Source of the DNA: Paenirhodobacter ferrireducens
GTDB lineage: Bacteria; Pseudomonadota; Alphaproteobacteria; Rhodobacterales; Rhodobacteraceae
Direction of reading: 5' to 3'
Assembly: GCF_004022265.1 (NCBI RefSeq)
Contig: NZ_SAVB01000028.1
Span: 1-64,000 of the forward strand
DNA length: 64,000 nucleotides
Shown here: positions 16,210 to 25,533 of the stretch, one piece after another
Layout of the letters: every line of letters begins with the position of its first letter
How positions within the stretch are numbered: the first letter of the stretch is position 1
Notes under the pieces: generated by a model
Told to the model about the DNA's origin: nothing
What the model saw: the letters and a program-made list of their open reading frames with translations, nothing else
Databases searched by the model: none
Program-made: the position numbers and the translations under genes

Positions 16210-17805
16210 ATGCAATACCGCTTCCTGCGCTCCACCCCCTCGATGCTGGCGCTGCTGGCCACGCTGGCCCTGCCCTCGGCGGGCCTTGCCGAAACCGTGC
16301 TGAACCGCGGCAACCTTGACGATCCGGAATCGCTCGATCCGCATCGCACCTCGACGCTGGCCGAGGCGAACCTGATGCGCGACCTGTTCAGCGGTCTGAT
16401 CGGCCTCGATGCCGATGCGCGCCTCGTGCCGGACGCGGCCGAAAGCTGGACCGTTTCCGATGACGGGCTGGTCTATACCTTCACGCTGCGCGCCGACGGC
16501 AAGTGGTCGGACGGCAGCCCGGTCACGGCGCAGGATTTCGTGTTCTCCTGGCAGCGCGTGGTCAGCCCCGAGACCGCGGCCGAATATGCCTACATGCTGG
16601 CGCCGGTGAAGAACGCGACCGAGATCACCGCGGGCACGCTGCCGCCCGAGGCGCTGGGCATCCGTGCGCTCGACGATCGCCGGCTCGAGGTGACGCTGAA
16701 CGCGCCGACGCCCTATTTCCTGAAGATGCTGACGCATCAGTCGACCTATCCGGTGCAGCCCGCCAATGTCGCCAAGTTCGGCGCGGCTTTCACCAAGCCC
16801 GGCAATCTGGTCAGCAACGGCGCCTATACGCTGACCGATTTCGTGCCCAACGATCACATCACTCTGACCAAGAATCCCGATTTCTGGGATGCGGCAGAGG
16901 TGGCGATCGACCGGGTCGACTATTACCCCACCGCCGACACCGCCGCTGCGGTCAAGCGCTTCGAGGCGGGCGAGCTCGACACCAACCGCGATTTCCCGAC
17001 CAGCCAGACCGAGGACCTGCGCGCGAAATTCGGCGATCAGGTGCGGGTGGGGCCGACGCTCGGCACCTATTACTACGGCTTCAAGACCGACAAGGCGCCG
17101 TGGAACGATCCGGCGTTGCGCCAGGCGATCTCGATGCTGATCGACCGGGACTTCCTGTCGCAGAAGGTCTGGCAGGATACGATGCTGCCCGCCTATTCCT
17201 TCGTGCCGCCGGGGATCGAGGGCTATCAGAGCGCGCTTCTCGATTATGCGGCTCAAGGCCAGATCGACCGCGAGGATGCCGCGACCGAGATCCTGACCAA
17301 GCTCGGCATCACGCCCGAGACCCCGATCAAGCTGGAGCTGCGCTACAACACCTCCGACAACAACACCAACACGGCCGTGGCGGTGCAGGAGATGCTGGCC
17401 CCCTTCGGCATCGAGGTGAGCCTCGTCAATCTGGATACCAAATCGCACTACGGCTATCTCGAGCAGAAGGGCGATTACGATCTGGCGCGGGCCGCATGGT
17501 TTGCCGATTATGCCGACCCCGAGAACTTCCTGTCGCTGTGCAGCAGCGGCACCGGGAACAACATGACCAATTATGCCAACCCCGAGTTCGACGCGCTGAT
17601 GGCCAAGGCCGCGGCCGCGGCCGAGACCGACCCGCAGGTGCGGATGCAGACCCTGCATCAGGCCGAGGCGGTCGGGGTGGCGCGCGATCTGTGTGTCATG
17701 CCGCTGATGTTCTACAGCTATCACAACCTGGTTTCGGACCGGGTCGGGGGCTGGAACGACAATGTGCTCGACGTGCATCCGAGCCGCTTCCTGAGCGTGA
17801 AATGA
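16210..17805 (+). CDS. Oligopeptide ABC transporter, periplasmic binding protein (OppA-like)
   Basis: A 531-residue family-5 solute-binding protein with a signal peptide ending near LAETVLNRG. Family signatures include NRGNLDDPESLDPHRTSTL, AESWTVSDDGLVYTFTLR, and LRQAISMLIDRDFL. It captures peptides in the periplasm for the permeases next door. It is the third gene of a seven-gene operon (counting the two hydrolases), and a hairpin separates it from the permeases. Ligand specificity cannot be read from the sequence, although the peptidase neighbours support peptides. Confidence 0.92.
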   Translation: MQYRFLRSTPSMLALLATLALPSAGLAETVLNRGNLDDPESLDPHRTSTLAEANLMRDLFSGLIGLDADARLVPDAAESWTVSDDGLVYTFTLRADGKWSDGSPVTAQDFVFSWQRVVSPETAAEYAYMLAPVKNATEITAGTLPPEALGIRALDDRRLEVTLNAPTPYFLKMLTHQSTYPVQPANVAKFGAAFTKPGNLVSNGAYTLTDFVPNDHITLTKNPDFWDAAEVAIDRVDYYPTADTAAAVKRFEAGELDTNRDFPTSQTEDLRAKFGDQVRVGPTLGTYYYGFKTDKAPWNDPALRQAISMLIDRDFLSQKVWQDTMLPAYSFVPPGIEGYQSALLDYAAQGQIDREDAATEILTKLGITPETPIKLELRYNTSDNNTNTAVAVQEMLAPFGIEVSLVNLDTKSHYGYLEQKGDYDLARAAWFADYADPENFLSLCSSGTGNNMTNYANPEFDALMAKAAAAAETDPQVRMQTLHQAEAVGVARDLCVMPLMFYSYHNLVSDRVGGWNDNVLDVHPSRFLSVK

Positions 17806-17814
17806 TCGCCCGGT

Positions 17815-17835
17815 GCCCGGCCCTCGCGGTCGGGC
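17815..17835 (+). terminator. Intercistronic hairpin after the binding-protein gene
   Basis: GCCCGGCC, loop CTCGC, GGTCGGGC: an 8-bp stem with one G-U pair, 10 bases after the binding-protein stop and 30 bases before the permease. No run of T follows. Such hairpins stabilise or attenuate the message so that the binding protein is made in excess over the permeases. Confidence 0.6.
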
Positions 17836-17865
17836 GCCCCCTCTGACCGTCGCGAGGGACACTCG

Positions 17866-18789
17866 ATGACACGCTATATCTTCTGGCGATTGCTGACCGC
17901 GGTGCCGACGCTGGTCGTCGTGGTCACGCTGACCTTCTTCATGATGCGCGTGGCGCCCGGCGGCCCGTTCGATCAGGAGCGTGCGCTGGATCCGGTGATC
18001 CGCGCCAATCTCGAACGCGCCTATCATCTCGATCTGCCGCTGGTGCAGCAATACGCGATCTATCTGGGCAATCTGGCCCGGGGCGATCTGGGGCCCAGCT
18101 TCACCATGCCCGAGTTCAGCGTGGCCGAACTCCTGGCTGCGGGGCTGCCGGTGTCGGTGCGGCTGGGCGGCTGGGCGCTCGTGATGGCGCTGGTGCTGGG
18201 CGGCGGACTGGGCGTCTGGGCGGCGCTGCGTCGCAATGGCTGGGTCGACCGGCTGGTGGTGGCGCTGGCCACCGCGGGCAGCACGATCCCGACCTTCGTC
18301 GTCGCCCCGGTGTTCCAGCTCGTCTTCGCTCTCAGCCTGCGCTGGCTGCCGGTGGGCGGCTGGGAGGGCGGGGCGTTCCGCAACCTGATCGGGCCGGTGA
18401 TCTGCCTGATGCTGCCACAGCTTGCGGTCGTCGCGCGGCTGATGCGCTCCTCGATGATCGAGGCGCTGCACAGCCATCACATCCGCACCGCCCGCGCATT
18501 GGGGCTGAGCGAGCTCGCTGTGGTGCTGCGCCATGCGCTGCGCTCGGCGCTGCTGCCGGTGGTGTCCTATGCCGGGCCCGCGGCGGCGGCGCTGATGACC
18601 GGCTCGGTCGTGGTCGAGACGATCTTCTCGATCCCCGGAGTCGGGCGCTACTTCGTCGATGCCGCGCTGAACCGCGACTACACCGTGGTGATGGGCGCGG
18701 TCGTGGTGCTGGCGGTCTTCACCATCCTGTTCAACCTGATCGTGGACATCGTCTACACGATCATCGACCCGAGGGTGCGCTATGACTGA
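17866..18789 (+). CDS. Oligopeptide ABC transporter permease (OppB-like)
   Basis: A 307-residue inner-membrane permease with about six membrane segments. The N-terminal part has LTAVPTLVVVVTLTFFMMR. The inner-membrane EAA-type loop is HHIRTARALGLSELAVVLRH, and SIPGVGRYFVDAALNRDY follows in the family position. It pairs with the OppC-like protein whose start overlaps its end by eight bases. It is the first of the two permeases of the peptide importer. Confidence 0.93.
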   Translation: MTRYIFWRLLTAVPTLVVVVTLTFFMMRVAPGGPFDQERALDPVIRANLERAYHLDLPLVQQYAIYLGNLARGDLGPSFTMPEFSVAELLAAGLPVSVRLGGWALVMALVLGGGLGVWAALRRNGWVDRLVVALATAGSTIPTFVVAPVFQLVFALSLRWLPVGGWEGGAFRNLIGPVICLMLPQLAVVARLMRSSMIEALHSHHIRTARALGLSELAVVLRHALRSALLPVVSYAGPAAAALMTGSVVVETIFSIPGVGRYFVDAALNRDYTVVMGAVVVLAVFTILFNLIVDIVYTIIDPRVRYD

Positions 18790-19909
18790 TGCCGCGATCG
18801 TGCCGGAACCGGCCCCCGAGGGGCGCGGGCTGTCGTTCTGGGGCAATGCCTGGGCGCGGCTCAGCCGCAACCGGCTGGCGATGGCAAGCCTCGTCTATCT
18901 GGTGCTGATGGTGCTGGCCTGCGTCTTCGGGCCGATGCTGGTGCCCAACAGCTATGACCGGATCTTTCAGAACTACACCAGCCTGCCCGCAAGTCTGGCA
19001 AGCCACCCCCGCGCCGAGGCGGTGGGCCCCGCCTTCGAGGCGGCAGCGCGGCGAGCCCGGCTCGAGGTGACCGACTGGCGCCGCGAGGGCGACGTGATCC
19101 GGGCCACCATCGCCACCGCAGGCCGCACGGTCGACCCGCGCGCGGCGCGCTATTTCGACCGCTCGGACCTGTTCGAGGGCACCGAGATCGGGGCCCCGGG
19201 CCCAAGCGGCACCGAGCTGACCACGCGGATCGAGCGGCACCATTTCCTCTTCGGCACCGATACGACGGGGCGCGATCTGATGGCGCGCACGCTGATCGCG
19301 GGGCGGGTGTCGCTGTCGATCGGGCTGCTGTCGGGGCTGGTCGCGATGGTGATCGGGGTGCTTTACGGCGCGATCTCTGGCTTTGCCGGCCGGATCGTCG
19401 ATCAGGTGATGATGCGGATCGTCGACGTGCTCTATTCGCTGCCCTTCATCTTCTTCGTGATCATGCTGGTGGTGTTCTTCGGCCGCAATTTCCTGCTGAT
19501 GTTCGTGGCGGTCGGCGCGGTGCTGTGGCTCGACATGGCGCGGATCGTGCGTGGGCAGACGCTGTCTTTGCGGCGGCGCGAATTCGTCGAGGCGGCCGAG
19601 GCGCTGGGCGTCAGCCGGTCGCGCATCCTGCTGCGGCACATCGTGCCGAACCTTCTGGGCCCGGTGATCGTGTTCATGACGCTGCTGGTGCCCAATGTGA
19701 TCATTCTGGAAAGCTTCCTGTCCTATCTCGGCTTCGGGGTGCAGGAACCGATGTCGAGCTGGGGCGTGCTGATCGCGCAGGGCGCCCGTGCGATGCCCTC
19801 GGCGAACTGGATGCTGCTGTTTCCCTCGCTGTTCCTGATCTCGACGCTGTTTGCACTGAATTTCCTCGGCGACGGGCTGCGCGATGCGCTCGACCCGCGC
19901 GACCATTGA
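18782..19909 (+). CDS. Oligopeptide ABC transporter permease (OppC-like)
   Basis: A 375-residue inner-membrane permease. It is longer than common OppC/DppC proteins (about 280-300) because of an insert of some 70-80 residues between the first membrane segment (LVYLVLMVLACVFGPMLV) and the DTTGRDLMARTLIAGRVSLS motif. The insert is probably periplasmic. The EAA-type loop is EFVEAAEALGVSRSRILLRH. Such long forms occur with YejE-like microcin/peptide importers, which suggests the Yej type for this system. It overlaps the upstream gene and lies 13 bases before the ATPase. Confidence 0.9.
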   Translation: MTDAAIVPEPAPEGRGLSFWGNAWARLSRNRLAMASLVYLVLMVLACVFGPMLVPNSYDRIFQNYTSLPASLASHPRAEAVGPAFEAAARRARLEVTDWRREGDVIRATIATAGRTVDPRAARYFDRSDLFEGTEIGAPGPSGTELTTRIERHHFLFGTDTTGRDLMARTLIAGRVSLSIGLLSGLVAMVIGVLYGAISGFAGRIVDQVMMRIVDVLYSLPFIFFVIMLVVFFGRNFLLMFVAVGAVLWLDMARIVRGQTLSLRRREFVEAAEALGVSRSRILLRHIVPNLLGPVIVFMTLLVPNVIILESFLSYLGFGVQEPMSSWGVLIAQGARAMPSANWMLLFPSLFLISTLFALNFLGDGLRDALDPRDH

Positions 19910-19922
19910 AGGGAGAGGCCGG

Positions 19923-21557
19923 ATGACCGAGCTGGACGAGATGGGGACCATGCCGCCGCTTCTGTCGGTCGAGGGGCTGTCGATCCGCTATCGCGGTGCG
20001 GGGGCGCCGGTGCTGGCGGTGCGCGACGTGTCCTTTCACGTGAACCCCGGCGAGATCGTGGCGATCGTCGGCGAGAGCGGATCGGGCAAGAGCCAGTCGA
20101 TGCTCGCCGCGATGGGCCTTTTGCCGCACAATGCCACCGCCGAGGGGCGCATCGCCTTTCAGGGGCGCGACCTTCTGGGGATGTCGCGCAGCGACCTGCG
20201 GGCCCTGCGCGGGTCGCAGATGTCGATGATCTTCCAGGAGCCGATGACCTCGCTCGATCCGCTGTACCGGATCGGCGATCAGATCATGGAACCGATCCTG
20301 CGCCATCAGCGGATCGGACGCCGGGCGGCGCGGGCGCGGGCGCTCGAGATGCTCGAGCTGGTGCAGATGCCCGAGCCCGAGCGCAAGATGCGCGCCTATC
20401 CGCATGAGCTTTCGGGCGGACAGCGGCAGCGGGTGATGATCGCGATGGCGCTGGCCAATCGTCCGTCGCTGCTGATCGCGGACGAGCCGACGACGGCGCT
20501 GGACGTGACGATCCAGGCCGAGATCATCGCCTTGATGCGCGATCTGCAGCGGCAAAACGGCATGGGGGTGGTGTTCATCACCCATGATCTGGGGCTGGTG
20601 CGCCATATCGCCGACCGGGTCTATGTGATGCGCGCGGGCGAGGTGGTCGAGCAGGGCGCGACCGGCGCGCTGTTCTCCGCCCCGACCCATCCCTACACGC
20701 GCGCGCTCCTTGATGCCGAGCCGAACGGGCACAAGGCCCCGCCCGCCGCCGGAGCCCCCGAGATCCTGCGCACCCGGGCGTTGCGTGTCAGCTTCGGCAG
20801 CGGACGCTCGCGGCTGGAGATCCTGCACGGCATCGACCTCGATCTGAAGGCGGGCGAGACGCTGGGCATCGTTGGCGAGAGCGGCTCGGGCAAATCGACG
20901 CTGGCGCGGGCCATCCTTCGGCTGATCGACGCGCGTGGCGAGATCCGCTTCGACGGGCAGGATCTGACGGCGCTGAGCGCGCGCGCATTGCGGCCCTGGC
21001 GGGCGCAGATCCAGGTCGTGTTCCAGGACCCGTTCGGCGCGCTCAGCCCGCATCTGAGCGCGGGGCAGATCGTGACCGAAGGCCTGCTCGTGCATCGCCC
21101 CGATCTGGATGCGGCCGCCCGCGACCGCGCCGCCATCGCGGCGCTGGAAGAGGTCGGGCTGCCCGGCGCGGCGCGGCACCGCTATATCCACGAATTCTCG
21201 GGCGGACAGCGCCAGCGCATCGCGATCGCCCGTGCGCTGATCCTCAAGCCGCGGCTTCTGGTGCTGGATGAGCCGACCTCGGCGCTCGACCGGATGGTGC
21301 AGCGTCAGGTGATCGACCTGCTGCGCGATCTGCAGGCACGGCATGGGCTGGCCTATGTCTTCGTCAGCCACGATCTGGCGGTGGTGCGGGCGCTGGCGGA
21401 TCGGGTGATCGTGATGAAGCAGGGCGAGGTGGTCGAGCAAGGACCTGTCGAACAGGTTCTGACCGCGCCGCGGACGCCCTATGCGCGCAGGCTGATGGCG
21501 GCGGCGGGGCTCGAAGACCCGGGGCGCGTCGGCAGCCGCCAGGGGCATCGGTCCTGA
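19923..21557 (+). CDS. Oligopeptide ABC transporter, fused dual ATP-binding protein (OppDF/YejF-like)
   Basis: A 544-residue protein with two complete ABC domains in tandem. Walker A motifs are GESGSGKSQ and GESGSGKST. The signature motifs are ELSGGQRQRV and EFSGGQRQRI. Walker B segments are LLIADEPTTALD and LLVLDEPTSALD. It energises the two permeases on the cytoplasmic side. The start at 19923 has GGGAGAGG upstream. The fusion of the two ATPases agrees with a YejF-like system. It ends the operon; no strong terminator follows directly. Confidence 0.93.
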   Translation: MTELDEMGTMPPLLSVEGLSIRYRGAGAPVLAVRDVSFHVNPGEIVAIVGESGSGKSQSMLAAMGLLPHNATAEGRIAFQGRDLLGMSRSDLRALRGSQMSMIFQEPMTSLDPLYRIGDQIMEPILRHQRIGRRAARARALEMLELVQMPEPERKMRAYPHELSGGQRQRVMIAMALANRPSLLIADEPTTALDVTIQAEIIALMRDLQRQNGMGVVFITHDLGLVRHIADRVYVMRAGEVVEQGATGALFSAPTHPYTRALLDAEPNGHKAPPAAGAPEILRTRALRVSFGSGRSRLEILHGIDLDLKAGETLGIVGESGSGKSTLARAILRLIDARGEIRFDGQDLTALSARALRPWRAQIQVVFQDPFGALSPHLSAGQIVTEGLLVHRPDLDAAARDRAAIAALEEVGLPGAARHRYIHEFSGGQRQRIAIARALILKPRLLVLDEPTSALDRMVQRQVIDLLRDLQARHGLAYVFVSHDLAVVRALADRVIVMKQGEVVEQGPVEQVLTAPRTPYARRLMAAAGLEDPGRVGSRQGHRS

Positions 21558-21894
21558 GCCTGCGCGGCAATTCCGCCCGGGCCAGCCCGCGGTTCGGTCC
21601 GGCCCCGTGGACGCCGCGGGGCTGGCTCCGGGATTCGTCGGGTATGCTGCGGCGACCTGCGTGCCACCCCATGTCGGGATCGAAGTGGCTCGGCAGAGCC
21701 CCCCGACACCTCAGCGAGGCATTGTCGTCGGACCAGGTCGTTCCACGGCCGCGGGGGGCGGGAAGTTTCGCCATGCAACCGATCTGACCTGCTGTGCCCC
21801 CCGATAACTCGTCCCTCTGATGATTTCCGCCGGGCCGCGACATCGCGCTTCCGGTGACGGCCGATGCCGCGGCCTTTCTGGCCGCGGCGAAGTG
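21558..21894. other. Non-coding interval with a strong hairpin
   Basis: This lies between the ends of two convergent operons. I recognise no gene in it. The one clear structure is a perfect hairpin, GCCGCGGCC (21866-21874), loop TTTCT, GGCCGCGGC (21880-21888), six bases before the NCS1 permease stop. It probably terminates the leftward operon, although no T run follows. Short open frames here resemble nothing I know. Confidence 0.5.
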
Positions 21895-23241
21895 TCATGC
21901 GTTGCGCACGGCTGTCCGCATTCTGATGAGGGGATGAAGGATGATATAGGCCACGGCAGCGACCATGAACGTCGCCGGTGCTGAGGCTGCGGCCCAGGCC
22001 CCACCCAGAACGTGCAAGACAAGACCGGCCCCCGCGCTCAAGAGCCATGCCGTCATCCCTGCGCGATTGACGCTCGGCGTTTCGGCGAGGCTCGAATGCA
22101 GCCTGTCCTCGTTGGCGCCGCCGCGGCCCTCGGTCAGGATATGGGTCATCGCCACCGCGACCCAGGCCACGACGAAGATCCCCTGCCAGGCCAGCGCCTG
22201 CAGGATGTAGGCAAAGACATCCGCCATCATCAGCACATAGACCACGACCCCGGTCACGCAGGCCCAGACCACGCGCGGCAGGTGCAGCCGGAAGGCGGTC
22301 TCGGCGAAGCTCTCCATGTTCACCGCAGCGAGGTAATAGTTCGCGGTGTTGATCCGGGTCTGCGAGATCCAGACGAAGCCAAGCCCGGCAAAGCCCATCA
22401 GCTTGATCAGCGCGAGCACCACCGAGACCTCGCTCACCGCGCCGCCGGTGGGCAGACTGGCGGCGAGGAAGATGCCGGCCAGGCCGTTGAGCAGGAAGGC
22501 CACGGTGTAGAAGGGCGCGCCGAAGGTGAAGCCCGCGTGAAAGCCCGCGTCCTCGGTCTTGCCGAAGCGGGCATAGTCGTAGGTGTACATCATCAGCACC
22601 CACACGCCCATGTAGGCGACGAAGCAGTCCCACCAGCCGCCGGCAGGCGCACCGCCCTCGGGGCCAAGCGCCAGCCAGGCGTCGGAATAGCCGTATTCGG
22701 CAATCGCCAGCCCGATCGCGGCCAGGAGCCCCAGCACGTAGAAGGGCAGCAGCACGCCATTGAGCTTGTCGAGCCAGTTCTGGATCGAACCGAAGATCAG
22801 GGCGACCGAATAGACGACGACGATGCCCGCGGCGAGCGGATAGGCCAGCCCGGCATAATCCTGCAGCGCGAGCGCCATCACCGAGCCCTCGAAGACCGCA
22901 TAATAGATCGCCGTGGCAAAGAAGATCAGCGTCGCCACCGCGGCGCCGGTGCGCCCGAGCAGGATGCGCGAGAACAGCGACACGCTCAGCCCGGTGCGGA
23001 TCGCGTGGCGGGCAAGCACCGCGTTCACCACCGCATAGGCGATCACCGACAGCACCAGCCCGATGATCGCGTTGCGCGCGCCATAGGCAAGCGCGAGCGA
23101 GGCGGCCACCACGAGATAGAACATCGCCGAGCAGACCGACCACCAGGCCATCGTCAGCGGCAGCCGCCCCATCCGCGCGTCGCGCGGCACCGGGCGGTCG
23201 GAGAATTCGAGCTCTTCCGAGCCCTCCAGTTTTCCGGCCAT
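21895..23241 (-). CDS. NCS1-family permease (purine/cytosine/hydantoin type)
   Basis: A 448-residue inner-membrane permease with about twelve membrane segments. Segments such as MAWWSVCSAMFYLVVAAS, YGARNAIIGLVLSVIAY and FGSIQNWLDKLNGVLLP fit the nucleobase:cation symporter-1 family. Members take up cytosine, purines, allantoin or hydantoins by proton or sodium symport. It is the last gene of a leftward operon behind HyuA- and HyuB-like genes, so hydantoin- or lactam-like substrates are likely. Substrate identity is inference from the neighbours. Confidence 0.85.
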   Translation of the reverse strand: MAGKLEGSEELEFSDRPVPRDARMGRLPLTMAWWSVCSAMFYLVVAASLALAYGARNAIIGLVLSVIAYAVVNAVLARHAIRTGLSVSLFSRILLGRTGAAVATLIFFATAIYYAVFEGSVMALALQDYAGLAYPLAAGIVVVYSVALIFGSIQNWLDKLNGVLLPFYVLGLLAAIGLAIAEYGYSDAWLALGPEGGAPAGGWWDCFVAYMGVWVLMMYTYDYARFGKTEDAGFHAGFTFGAPFYTVAFLLNGLAGIFLAASLPTGGAVSEVSVVLALIKLMGFAGLGFVWISQTRINTANYYLAAVNMESFAETAFRLHLPRVVWACVTGVVVYVLMMADVFAYILQALAWQGIFVVAWVAVAMTHILTEGRGGANEDRLHSSLAETPSVNRAGMTAWLLSAGAGLVLHVLGGAWAAASAPATFMVAAVAYIILHPLIRMRTAVRNA

Positions 23242-23318
23242 TGCGGAAACTCCCTGTTGTTGTGTGTTTTGTCGTTCGGGGGCGGGGGGCCGGCGTGCGG
23301 CCCCGCCGCAAGGCGCGC

Positions 23319-25445
23319 TTACGCGTCTTCGGTCTGCGCCGCAGCGGCCTCGGCCGCGGCCGGCTCCGCCTCGCTGAGCGTCAGGACATAGACGCCCGTC
23401 GGGTCGAGCTCGGCCGTCCAGCCCGGTTCGATCACGATCGTCGTCGTCACCTCCTGGATCACCGCCGGCCCGAGGATGCGGTCGCCCGCACCGAGCTTCG
23501 CGCCCTCGTAAACGGGGGTGTCCTGATGCGTGCCGTCGGCCGCGAAGATCATTTCGCGGGTGCCGGCGAGGGCCGCATGCGCCCCCTGTCCCGGTGCGAT
23601 CGTCATCCGCGCGGGCTTGTCAACGGCGCCGGTCAGCGCGCTTTCGACGTTCACCACCTCGACCACGCTGCCCGGTTCCGAATAGGTGTAAAGCTCTTCG
23701 TGGCGGGCGTGGAAGGCGGCCTTGAGACGCGCAAGCGCGGCCTCGGTCACCTCGAAAGGCTCGACCGAGACGGTGCATTCATGCACCTGTCCGACATAGC
23801 GCATGTCGAGCGAGCGCAGCACCGAGACGCGCTCGGCGCCGAAGCCGTCGCCGGCCAGATCGGCGCGGCCCTTCGCTTCGAGCTCCTTGAAGAGCGCATC
23901 GAGCTTCGCCGCGGCATCTGCCCCTTCAAGCCGCACCGGCGCCGGTGCCATGTAGTTGTATTTCACGTCCGAGATGATCTGGCCGAAGGCGCACAGCCCC
24001 GAGGCAAGCTTCGAGATCAGCACCTTGCGGATCCCCATCTCGCGGGCAAGCGCGGTGATATGGGCGGCCGTCGCCCCGCCGGCGCAGTTCAGCACGAAGT
24101 CGCGCGGGTCATAGCCGCGCTCGACCGAGACGCGCCGGATCGCGTTCACCATGTTGTTGTTGACGATGGTGAACATGCCATGCGCCGCCTTCTCGACGCT
24201 GATGCCGAGCGGCTTGGCCAGATGCGTCTCGATCGCGCGGCGGGCTTTTTCGACGTTCAGCGGCAGCCGCCCGCCGACGAGCCCGTCGGGGTTCAGATAG
24301 CCCAGAACCAGGTTCGCGTCGGTGGTGGTCGGCTGTTCGCCGCCCTGGTCATAGCAGGCCGGCCCGGGCTCGGACCCGGCCGATTGCGGCCCCATCTGCA
24401 ACAGCCCGATCTCGTCGATCCAGCCGATCGAGCCGCCGCCCGCGCCCAGGGTCTCGACCTGGATCATCGGGATGCCGATGCGGTAGCGCAGGAAGTCGAT
24501 GTCCTTCGAGACATTGGCGCGGCCGTTGCGGGTCAGGGTGATGTCGAAGGAGGTGCCGCCCATGTCGACGGTGATGATGTCCTCCATCCCCCAGGGCTCG
24601 CCGAGATAGAGCGCCGCCTGCGGTGCCGAAGCCGGGCCCGAGTTGATCGCATAGACCGACTGGTCCGACACCACCCGGCCAAGCGCCAGCCCGCCGTTCG
24701 ACTGGAAGTAGCGCACCGGGGCGCGCGCGCCGAGCGACTGGAAATAGCCGTCGACCTTCTCGACATAGCCCGCGAGAATCGGCGCCAGATAGGCGTTCAC
24801 GATCGCGGTCGAGGTGCGGGTATATTCGCGCACCTGCGGATAGAGCGCACTGCCCAGCGTGAGGCGCACGCCCGGCATCATCTCGCGCACGATCTCGCCG
24901 GCGCGGCGCTCGTGGGCGGGGTGCAGCACCGACCAGACGAAGGAGATCGCGACCGACTCGACGCCCTCGGCGAGGAAATGGCGGCAGGCCTCGCGCACGT
25001 CCTCCTCGTTCAGCGCGCTGTGCACGGTGCCGGTCGACAGCACCCGTTCGCGCACGCCGCGGCGCAGATAGCGCGGCACCAGCATCCGCGCCGGCGGATA
25101 GTCGGGGTCGTAACGATAGCCGTCTTCCTTGTGGCCGAGGCGGATCTCGATGCTGTCCTGATGGCCGGCCGTGGCGATCAGCCCGGTGCGCGCGCCCTTG
25201 TGCTGGATCAGCGCGTTCAGCCCGACGGTGGTGCCGTTGATGCACAGATCGGCGTTCGAGACGATCTCGCGCGGGGTGATGCCGGTCTCTTCCTCGATCA
25301 GCGCGAGGCCGTTCTCGATCGCGCGGGTCGGGTCCTGCGGCGTCGAGAGCGCCTTGAAGATCCGCACGCCGCCGCTGCGGTCGGCCAGGATGAAGTCGGT
25401 GAAGGTGCCGCCGGCGTCGATGCCGAGGCGGTATTGGTTCTGCAT
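23319..25445 (-). CDS. hyuA: Hydantoinase/oxoprolinase subunit A
   Basis: A 708-residue ATP-using subunit of the HyuA family. The N-terminal phosphate-binding motif is LGIDAGGTFTDFILAD. Other family marks are INGTTVGLNALIQHKGARTG, VDMGGTSFDITLTRNG and VETLGAGGGSIGW. With HyuB it cleaves a cyclic amide or carboxylates a ketone at the cost of ATP (N-methylhydantoinase, 5-oxoprolinase, caprolactamase and acetophenone carboxylase share this fold). The start at 25445 gives the standard N-terminus. HyuB is upstream in the same operon, 88 bases away, with a structured repeat between. Confidence 0.92.
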   Translation of the reverse strand: MQNQYRLGIDAGGTFTDFILADRSGGVRIFKALSTPQDPTRAIENGLALIEEETGITPREIVSNADLCINGTTVGLNALIQHKGARTGLIATAGHQDSIEIRLGHKEDGYRYDPDYPPARMLVPRYLRRGVRERVLSTGTVHSALNEEDVREACRHFLAEGVESVAISFVWSVLHPAHERRAGEIVREMMPGVRLTLGSALYPQVREYTRTSTAIVNAYLAPILAGYVEKVDGYFQSLGARAPVRYFQSNGGLALGRVVSDQSVYAINSGPASAPQAALYLGEPWGMEDIITVDMGGTSFDITLTRNGRANVSKDIDFLRYRIGIPMIQVETLGAGGGSIGWIDEIGLLQMGPQSAGSEPGPACYDQGGEQPTTTDANLVLGYLNPDGLVGGRLPLNVEKARRAIETHLAKPLGISVEKAAHGMFTIVNNNMVNAIRRVSVERGYDPRDFVLNCAGGATAAHITALAREMGIRKVLISKLASGLCAFGQIISDVKYNYMAPAPVRLEGADAAAKLDALFKELEAKGRADLAGDGFGAERVSVLRSLDMRYVGQVHECTVSVEPFEVTEAALARLKAAFHARHEELYTYSEPGSVVEVVNVESALTGAVDKPARMTIAPGQGAHAALAGTREMIFAADGTHQDTPVYEGAKLGAGDRILGPAVIQEVTTTIVIEPGWTAELDPTGVYVLTLSEAEPAAAEAAAAQTEDA

Positions 25446-25478
25446 GGGATGGGTCCTTGACTGTGGCCGGGGTCGCGC

Positions 25479-25530
25479 GGGGGGCTGCCTGCCCCCCGGT
25501 CCCCCCGGAGGTATTTCGGGCAAGATGAAG
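25479..25530. repeat. Intergenic hairpin-plus-motif repeat between hyuB and hyuA
   Basis: GGGGGG (25479-25484), loop CTGCCTG, CCCCCC (25492-25497), then CCCCCCGGAGGTATTTCGGG and CAAGATGAAG. Repeats of this layout, a G/C hairpin next to GGAG(G)TATTT...AAGATGAA(G), are widespread between genes in Rhodobacteraceae genomes. I find one copy in this window. It may work as a partial terminator or message stabiliser between the two subunit genes. Confidence 0.6.
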
Positions 25531-25533
25531 GGA

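Noticed and set aside
14899-18870. A 1323-codon open frame on the minus strand
   Set aside because: It lies antisense to the serine hydrolase, pip and oligopeptide importer genes, all with clear family motifs. Its residues are Arg/His/Gln-rich with no family similarity, as expected of a shadow frame in GC-rich DNA.
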